A DNA stretch of 64,000 nt from Actinomadura madurae. GTDB taxonomy: Bacteria; Actinomycetota; Actinomycetes; Streptosporangiales; Streptosporangiaceae. Positions within the stretch are counted from its first letter, which is position 1. Each line of letters begins with the position of its first letter. The stretch spans positions 248,001 through 312,000 of the forward strand of contig NZ_FOVH01000007.1 in assembly GCF_900115095.1 (NCBI RefSeq). Reading direction: 5' to 3'. Both the position numbers and the translations under genes were made by a program. The notes beneath the pieces are model-generated. The model was not told the DNA's origin and did no database searches. It was given only the letters and a program-made list of their open reading frames with translations. Below are positions 58,739-64,000 of this stretch, piece after piece.

Positions 58739-59872
58739 ATGAACGAACTCGAAGTGCTGACGATCCCCCACGCGCCCGCCGACGGCGGCCCGCACCGGGA
58801 TCGACCAGATCACCCCGATCCGGAGGCGCGCGTGGTCTACGCACACGCGCTGCGGCGGGGGCGGATCCGCGCCGACGAGGACGCCATCGCGGCCGAGTTC
58901 GGCATGGCGCCGGCCGCCGTCCGTTCCGCGGTCGAAACCCTCACCGGGCTGCACCTGTTGCGGGTGGACGACGGAGCCGACCAGACCTGGTTGGTGCCGG
59001 TCGACCCGGAGGTCGCCACCGCCACGCTGATCTCGCCCATCGACGAGGAGGTCAGGCGGCGTACCGCGACGATCAACAGGATCCGGCGGCAGCTCAGCGT
59101 GTTCCGGCCGCAGTACGAGTCGACCAGGCGCGCCGGCGCCGGCACGGACATCGAGGAACTGCGCAGTCCCGACGAGCTCGCCGGTCGCCTCCACCTGGCG
59201 GCCGTGCGCTGCACGTCCGGATTTGTCGCGTTCCACCCGAACCACTACCCGGGGGTTCGAGAGGCGGACGTCCGGCGGCTGGTGCCCGGCGGCTCGGCGA
59301 TGCTCGACCGCGGCGTCCACGTCCGCATGCTCCTGCAGCACTCGGTCAGAACCGACATCCGCACCCGCTCGCGGCTGGACCCCTTGATCAGAGCGGGCGC
59401 CGAGGTGCGGACCACCGGCGAGCTGTCCCGGCAGCTCATGGTCTTCGACGCGAGTGTCGCCTTCCTGCTGCACCGGCCGGACCGGGCGGGAACGTTCGGG
59501 GTGGCCATCCGCAACGAGTCCGCCGTCCAGCTCCTTCTCGACCTCGTCGAAGCCACCTGGAGCGCGGCGGAGCCCTACTCCGCCAAAGAGATCGGCTACC
59601 ACGAGGTCGCCGACGACCTGCACCGCGCCATCGTCCGGCTGCTCACCGACGGGCTCACCGACGAGGCGGTCGCCCGCCGGCTGGGCATTTCCGTCCGCAC
59701 CTGCCGCCGGCATATCGCCATGGTGCTCCGCGATCTGGACGCGGTGAGCCGGTTCCAGGCCGGCGTGCGGGTGGGCGCGGCAGGCCCCGATGCGCCCGGT
59801 CAGCTGATTCGGGATGGAGGATCAATATATCCGGCGTCACCTGAACATGGCGCACCGGACGCCCGGCAATAG
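58739..59872 (+). CDS. TrmB/LuxR-type regulator of the biosynthetic cluster
   Basis: 377 residues from ATG 58739, ten bases after the PKS stop. An N-terminal winged-helix region (RGRIRADEDAIAAEFGMAPAAVRSAVETL) is followed by a phospholipase-D-like/TrmB middle domain (LVPGGSAMLDRGVHVRMLLQ; EVRTTGELSRQLMVFDASVAFLL). A C-terminal LuxR HTH (LTDGLTDEAVARRLGISVRT, CRRHIAMVLRDLDA) ends the fold. This architecture is common for pathway-specific regulators in actinomycete clusters. It may sense a pathway intermediate. Confidence 0.82.
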   Translation: MNELEVLTIPHAPADGGPHRDRPDHPDPEARVVYAHALRRGRIRADEDAIAAEFGMAPAAVRSAVETLTGLHLLRVDDGADQTWLVPVDPEVATATLISPIDEEVRRRTATINRIRRQLSVFRPQYESTRRAGAGTDIEELRSPDELAGRLHLAAVRCTSGFVAFHPNHYPGVREADVRRLVPGGSAMLDRGVHVRMLLQHSVRTDIRTRSRLDPLIRAGAEVRTTGELSRQLMVFDASVAFLLHRPDRAGTFGVAIRNESAVQLLLDLVEATWSAAEPYSAKEIGYHEVADDLHRAIVRLLTDGLTDEAVARRLGISVRTCRRHIAMVLRDLDAVSRFQAGVRVGAAGPDAPGQLIRDGGSIYPASPEHGAPDARQ

Positions 59873-59926
59873 CGAAACTCGCCGTCTACTTGGCCCCTGC
59901 ATCGGGATGAGGAAATTCGGAGTGTC

Positions 59927-60535
59927 ATGAAGGCAGATTACTCGGTAGCGCTGACGCCCATCTTCGAAGACGACTACGAGCTGCTGTCGACGTGGTCGTC
60001 GTCGCCGAGCTGGGTCTATGCGTCCGGCACGAGGCAGTTCATGAGTCCGAGTGAATTCAAGGAGTTCACCAAGCAGGTCAAGGACACGTTCCTGATCGTG
60101 CGGACGCGCGAGGGCCAAGCCATCGGCACGGTCAGCTACCGGAACATCGGGGCTCCGGGCAACTTCGTCGTCGGGTCGATGATCGGCGACGCCGAGATGT
60201 GGGGCATGGGATTCGGCGTGGAGTCGGTCATGCTTCTCGTGGACATACTCTTCAATTCGAAGAACGCGCATCGAGTGGAGTTCACGTGTGGCCTGTACAA
60301 CAAGGGGGCCATCCATAACTTCTGTTCCGGATTCATGCAGATTGAGGGAATACTCCGCGATTACCACTTCATCGACGGGACGTACTACGACGCCGTTATC
60401 GGCTCGATCCTCCGCGATGAGTACTATTCCATGATGCCCGCCTCGGAAACCGTGCCTACCGAAGAGAAGGACGAGGCGAGAAAACTTCTCGACGAATATC
60501 TGGAGAGTCATCCCATCACGTTGCGGCAGGAGTAG
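59927..60535 (+). CDS. GNAT acyltransferase in the peptide-PKS cluster
   Basis: 202 residues from ATG 59927 (GGAGTG upstream). RimJ/RimL-like GNAT fold: AIGTVSYRNIGAPGNFVVGSMIGD on strands 3-4, WGMGFGVESVMLLVDILFN over the acyl-CoA-binding turn (Q/RxxGxG/A replaced by MWGMGFG) and RVEFTCGLYNKGAIHNFCSGF after it. Base composition is visibly less GC-rich than the flanking PKS genes, suggesting separate acquisition. Position next to a small peptide gene and PKSs suggests that it acylates the peptide or a peptide-derived amine, possibly from an ACP-bound chain. That is inference. Confidence 0.78.
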   Translation: MKADYSVALTPIFEDDYELLSTWSSSPSWVYASGTRQFMSPSEFKEFTKQVKDTFLIVRTREGQAIGTVSYRNIGAPGNFVVGSMIGDAEMWGMGFGVESVMLLVDILFNSKNAHRVEFTCGLYNKGAIHNFCSGFMQIEGILRDYHFIDGTYYDAVIGSILRDEYYSMMPASETVPTEEKDEARKLLDEYLESHPITLRQE

Positions 60536-60542
60536 GTGGAGC

Positions 60543-61589
60543 ATGCAGCAGCAGGACCGCGCATCGGCCGGCAGATACGCCAACGGCGGCCACGGCAATC
60601 TTCGTCAGATCTTTCCCGGCGACGGTCGGATATACGCGGTGACCGATGACGAATGGGTCGGGATCGCAGCCGGGTACTACGGTCTGGAACACGTGCCGCT
60701 CGCCGAGGTGGAAACGATTCCGCCGGGAGCCAATGTGGTCCTGTTCCTGCGGCACAGCCTCGTCAGCGTCAAGCTCAGGCGAATGTTCCGCGAGTTCCGG
60801 GTCCTCACCGTCCCGATCGCCAGCTTCGACGCGTCCCTCGAAGCGGCTCTGTACACCCAGAAGCTCACCATGGCGACCGATTACGCCACGGCCTGCCAGA
60901 ACTCCCGATACTGGATCGAGAACCTGCAAGAGCAGGCCGGCCGACTCGTGTTCCACGACGGGGCCCTTGATGAAGGCGGAGACGAGCCGGGACGCGCGGG
61001 GACGGCGAACCGCAAGCCGGGTCAGCAGCGGACGCACATCGTCTGCTCCCTGGCCGACAGCATGAGCATCGACGCCCTGCCCGAACCGGCCATTGACGTC
61101 GGGCAGTGGGTCGGGGTGGGGAGTTACTGCGAGCTCGCGCTGAACAACAGGCCTCTGTCCGGCCGGCCGAGTCCATTCACGATCGAGGGCACCGTCGTCG
61201 CCGCAGGTGCGCTCGTGGCACGCCATCCGCGTTTCACGCAGCAAGGCGACGCGAGGATCCGAGCCGCGGAGCGGCTCCGTGCCGAGCTGGTCGAACGCGC
61301 CCCGCTGGTTCTGCGGATGGAGGCGAACGTGCTGACCAGCCTCCAAGCCGGTGGAAAGGACTTCACCGAGGCGCTCCGCGAGGTGACGAACCCGGAGCTC
61401 GGGCTGCAGGCCATGGAACTGGGGATCGGCACCAACCAGGCCGTGCTGCCCCAGGTGAACTGGAAGGTGAACTCGCAGCTCAACGAGGGGGCCGGCCCTC
61501 TGCACATCGGCTTCGGCGAGGGCATAACCGGCGCCCACATGGACTTTGTCGTCGCGCAGAGCACGCACATTTTTCAGCCTGCGGGCTGA
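60543..61589 (+). CDS. M29 aminopeptidase-like protein in the biosynthetic cluster
   Basis: 348 residues from ATG 60543, seven bases after the GNAT stop. The C-terminal 150 residues match the M29 (AmpS/PepS-like) metallopeptidase pattern: PFTIEGTVVA, LQAMELGIGTNQAV, GPLHIGFGEG and GAHMDFV. These retain candidate metal ligands (Glu in CELALNN and MELGIG, His in LHIGFG, His-x-Asp in HMDF). The N-terminal half is shorter and more diverged than in true M29 enzymes (about 370-410 residues). It could trim or modify the 44-residue peptide encoded directly downstream, or be a repurposed, non-hydrolytic homologue. Confidence 0.65.
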   Translation: MQQQDRASAGRYANGGHGNLRQIFPGDGRIYAVTDDEWVGIAAGYYGLEHVPLAEVETIPPGANVVLFLRHSLVSVKLRRMFREFRVLTVPIASFDASLEAALYTQKLTMATDYATACQNSRYWIENLQEQAGRLVFHDGALDEGGDEPGRAGTANRKPGQQRTHIVCSLADSMSIDALPEPAIDVGQWVGVGSYCELALNNRPLSGRPSPFTIEGTVVAAGALVARHPRFTQQGDARIRAAERLRAELVERAPLVLRMEANVLTSLQAGGKDFTEALREVTNPELGLQAMELGIGTNQAVLPQVNWKVNSQLNEGAGPLHIGFGEGITGAHMDFVVAQSTHIFQPAG

Positions 61590-61641
61590 ATCTGCTCCGG
61601 CCACTCGCGGGTCGGACAAACCCTGGGAAGGAGGTGACAGT

Positions 61642-61776
61642 ATGGGCGACAGCAAGCGCAGCGTCGAACTGAACTCGCAGTCCTGGAACATCAGCGACGA
61701 AGCGGAGAATGCAGAGTACGACGCCGTGGAGAATGCTGAGGACGCAGAATTCTCCCACCTCTACGCACGGCCCTAG
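61642..61776 (+). CDS. 44-residue acidic peptide, candidate ribosomal precursor
   Basis: ATG 61642 is preceded by AAGGAGGTGA (61628-61637), an uninterrupted 10-base match to the 16S rRNA 3' end at good spacing, so very strong translation is expected. The peptide has a polar N-terminus (MGDSKRSVELNSQSWNISDE), an acidic imperfect repeat (ENAEYDAVENAEDAEF) and a distinct C-terminus (SHLYARP). It has no Cys, no signal peptide and no LysW-type EDWGE tail. An 18-bp hairpin follows before the second PKS. This is the usual layout of a RiPP precursor gene: small, strongly translated and partly terminated. A carrier or scaffold peptide is the main alternative. Confidence 0.7.
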   Translation: MGDSKRSVELNSQSWNISDEAENAEYDAVENAEDAEFSHLYARP

Positions 61777-61784
61777 CCGCTGCG

Positions 61785-61825
61785 CCGCAGGGGTGGCGAC
61801 GGCGAATCCGTCGTCACCCCTGCGG
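61785..61825 (+). terminator. 18-bp hairpin between peptide gene and PKS gene 2 (terminator/attenuator)
   Basis: Arms 61785-61802 and 61808-61825 pair over 18 positions with a single G-U pair, around the 5-base loop CGAAT. It begins eight bases after the peptide stop. A partial terminator here would give high peptide mRNA and lower PKS expression, or the stem could protect the upstream message from 3' exonucleases. Confidence 0.72.
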
Positions 61826-61875
61826 ACTCCGCATGGCGGATCATTTCGTTCACTGAAACTGGAGGTTGAGCGCAC

Positions 61876-64000
61876 GTGGTCGATCGCACACGGGACGCGT
61901 TTGCTGTGATCGGCATGGCATGCCGTTTTCCCGGTGCTCGCGATGTGGACGAGTTCTGGAAGAATCTCACCGGCGGCGTCGCGTCGATCTCCACGCTGAG
62001 CGATGACCGACTGCGTGCGGCCGGAGTTCCGGACGAATATATCCGGGATCCGGACTATGTGAAGGCCGCCTCGGTCCTTGATGACATGGAGCTGTTCGAC
62101 GCGGACTTCTTCGGGGTGGGGCCGCGAGACGCCGAGATGCTCGATCCCCAGCATCGAGTGTTCCTGGAGATCTGCCACACCGCGTTGCAGCACGCGGGCT
62201 ACGATCCGGGTGCCTTCGGCGGCCGGGTCGGCCTCTACGCGGGAGCCCGCCACAACGAGTACCTGACGCAGAATGTCCTCGCCAACCGGGCCTTCATGGA
62301 GGCGGTGGGAGAGGCGCGCGTACTTTTCGCGAACCACCTCGACTACCTCGCGACGGGCGTGGCGTACCGGCTCGACCTGCGTGGGCCGGCGCTCAATGTG
62401 GTCACCGCCTGCTCGACATCGCTGGTGGCGGTTCACATGGCCTGTGAGGCGCTTCGCAGCGGGCAGTGCGAGATCGCGCTGGCCGGCGGCGTGGAGATCC
62501 GGCTCCCGGTCGGCGGCTATTTCTACACCGCGGGCGCCGGGTTCTTCTCCCCGGATGGGACGGTGCGCCCCTTCGACGCCAACGCGAACGGCACGGTGTT
62601 CGGCTCCGGGGCCGGAGCCGTGGCGATCCGCCGGCTGAGCGATGCGCTCGCCGACCGCGACACGATCCACGCGGTCATCGCCGGTTCGGCGGTGAACAAC
62701 GACGGCTCGGGAAAGACCGCGCTCATGGCCCCTGCCGTCGACGGCCAGGCGGCCGTCATCGATGCCGCGCTCGCCGCCTCGGGAATCGAGCCGGCCGGCG
62801 TCGGCTTCGTCGAGGCGCACGGCACCGGCTCGATGGTGAGCGATCCGATCGAGGTGGCGGCCCTGGACCGCGCCTACCGGCGTGACGGCGCGCGGGGCGC
62901 ACCCCGTGGCCTGGCCTCGGTGAAGGGCAATGTCGGCCACCTCGGAGCCGCGGCCGGCGTCTGCGGCCTGATCAAGACCGTGAAATGCGTCGGCGAAGGC
63001 CTGCTCCCCGCGAGCCTCAATTTCACCGAGCCGAACCCTCAGATCGATTTCGAGTCGAGCGCCTTCTACGTGGTCGACACGCTCACCAAGTGGCGCGGCG
63101 ACGGCGACCGGCGACGCGCGGGGGTCAGCGCCTTCGGTGTCGGCGGCACGAACGCGCACGTCATTCTCGAGGAGCCGCCGGGCGCCCGCCCACGGGCGCG
63201 GCGGCCGCGACCGTACCGGCTGTTGACGCTGTCCGCCCACACCGCCTCGGCGCTGGAGGCATCCGAGCGCGAGCTGGCCGGGCACCTGGCCGGTGCGTCC
63301 GGCGACCTCGCCGACATCGCTTACACGCTCAACGTCGGGCGCGCGGACCGCGCCGCTCGACGAGTGCTGATCGCGCGGGACACCGCGGAGGCCGTCGCCC
63401 GCCTGCGCGACGGTAGCCCGGGCCGCACGGCGACCACGGTGGCCCGAGCCGGCGGGCATGAGGTCGTGTTCCTCTTTCCCGGGCAGGGCACGCAGTATCC
63501 CGGGATGGCCCGGGGCCTCTACGAGGACGAGCCGGATTTCGCCGCTCACATCGATCGGTTCTCCGCCCTCCTCGCCGAGTCGCACGGCCTGGACCTGGCC
63601 GGACTGCTGTTCCCCGAAGCGGACGATGAGCAAGCGACGGCCCGGCTCGCCAGGGCCTCGGCGGCTCAACCGGCCCTCTTCGCGGTGGAGTACGCGCTCG
63701 CCCGGTTGCTGGAAAGCCGCGGGATCGAAGCGTCCGCGATGGCCGGGCACGGCGTCGGAGAATACGTGGCGGCCTGCCTCGCCGGAGTGATGGACGCCGA
63801 CGACGCCATCCGGCTGGTCGCAGATCAAGGTTCACTTGTCCCGTCGCTGCCCGGCGGCTCCATGCTCACGGTGCTGGCGAGCGAAGAAGCGCTCCGGCCG
63901 CTGCTTCCGGCGAACGTGGCCATCGCGGCGGTCAACGCACCCGAGGTGTGCGTGGCCTCCGGACCGCACGACGACGTGCGGCGATTGCGGGAGGCGCTGA
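61876..64000 (+). CDS. Type I polyketide synthase 2 (KS-AT..., truncated by window end), AT inactive
   Basis: Starts at GTG 61876 (GGAGGTTGA eight bases upstream) and is open to the window end; 708 residues are visible. KS, about 8-435, is intact: Cys179 in TACSTS, HGTGS and GNVGHLG. The AT begins at about 530 (FLFPGQGTQYPGM). Its nucleophile motif reads GHGVGEY, with Gly626 where the catalytic Ser should be. The following ADQGSL has Gln651 in place of the conserved Arg of ARGR. This AT should not load an extender. The free ACP or the AT of PKS 1 may serve the module, or it may process a chain without extension. Remaining domains lie outside the window. Confidence 0.9.
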   Translation, partial: MVDRTRDAFAVIGMACRFPGARDVDEFWKNLTGGVASISTLSDDRLRAAGVPDEYIRDPDYVKAASVLDDMELFDADFFGVGPRDAEMLDPQHRVFLEICHTALQHAGYDPGAFGGRVGLYAGARHNEYLTQNVLANRAFMEAVGEARVLFANHLDYLATGVAYRLDLRGPALNVVTACSTSLVAVHMACEALRSGQCEIALAGGVEIRLPVGGYFYTAGAGFFSPDGTVRPFDANANGTVFGSGAGAVAIRRLSDALADRDTIHAVIAGSAVNNDGSGKTALMAPAVDGQAAVIDAALAASGIEPAGVGFVEAHGTGSMVSDPIEVAALDRAYRRDGARGAPRGLASVKGNVGHLGAAAGVCGLIKTVKCVGEGLLPASLNFTEPNPQIDFESSAFYVVDTLTKWRGDGDRRRAGVSAFGVGGTNAHVILEEPPGARPRARRPRPYRLLTLSAHTASALEASERELAGHLAGASGDLADIAYTLNVGRADRAARRVLIARDTAEAVARLRDGSPGRTATTVARAGGHEVVFLFPGQGTQYPGMARGLYEDEPDFAAHIDRFSALLAESHGLDLAGLLFPEADDEQATARLARASAAQPALFAVEYALARLLESRGIEASAMAGHGVGEYVAACLAGVMDADDAIRLVADQGSLVPSLPGGSMLTVLASEEALRPLLPANVAIAAVNAPEVCVASGPHDDVRRLREAL

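Noticed and set aside
56270..59713. 1147-codon open frame opposite PKS 1 and the regulator
   Set aside because: Antisense to conserved PKS domains, with no recognisable motif and no ribosome binding site.
61642..61776. LysW-type amino-group carrier protein as identity of the small peptide
   Set aside because: It is acidic and of similar size, but has no zinc-binding Cys and lacks the C-terminal EDWGE-type motif.

Overview
The window looks like a high-GC actinomycete chromosome, most likely Actinomadura or a close relative (Thermomonosporaceae). This is inferred from GC-rich third codon positions, frequent GTG/TTG starts, a conservon (cvn) operon, DUF742, DUF2637 and DUF427 genes, a Gly-Cys-Val tRNA cluster and modular type I PKS genes. 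No rRNA, CRISPR array, transposase or integrase was seen.

Layout. 0-3 kb: 3' part of a conservon operon (sensor kinase, roadblock protein, DUF742 protein, small GTPase). 3-5 kb: divergent TetR / acyl-CoA dehydrogenase pair sharing a palindromic operator. 4.8-8.4 kb: a small membrane protein, a membrane-anchored Crp/cyclase-like fusion and a ClpP-fold protein that has lost its catalytic triad. 8.4-17.7 kb: aromatic acid catabolism: IclR, reductase, CYP199-like P450, boxB, boxC, benzoate-CoA ligase, PaaX-type regulator and a hotdog thioesterase; boxA is absent. 17.8-19.8 kb: four-cluster ferredoxin and NrfD membrane subunit without a molybdopterin subunit. 19.9-21.8 kb: secreted alpha-amylase behind a promoter with CTTGCA-type operator repeats. 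21.8-28.6 kb: TesB, a hemerythrin-like protein, an orphan cytochrome b (qcrB), TetR, Crp, LysE, DUF427 and a short AraC protein. 28.9-31.2 kb: DUF2637 protein and a secreted TIM-barrel-like protein. 31.2-37.6 kb: LacI-controlled ABC importer operon with an SDR and a previously hidden, repeat-containing small ORF. 37.7-51 kb: MFS exporter, PPOX protein, orphan hypF, ArsR/SRPBCC pair, CE1758/CE1759 flavin pair, TDT transporter/LysR, YceI, tandem Usp, CHAP hydrolase and three tRNAs.

51.2-64 kb (running off the end): a biosynthetic gene cluster. A divergent operon encodes a type II thioesterase, a free acyl carrier protein and an unknown protein. On the other strand lie a PKS with domain order KS-AT-KR-DH-ACP, a regulator, a GNAT acyltransferase, an M29-aminopeptidase-like protein, a 44-residue acidic peptide with a perfect Shine-Dalgarno sequence followed by an 18-bp hairpin, and a second PKS whose AT has lost its catalytic Ser and Arg. 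A small, strongly translated peptide embedded between a GNAT, a peptidase-fold enzyme and PKS modules suggests a ribosomal-peptide/polyketide hybrid pathway. This is the best candidate for an undescribed system here.

Coordinates come from reading frames, start codons and ribosome binding sites by eye. Functional names rest on recognised motifs and not on database searches.
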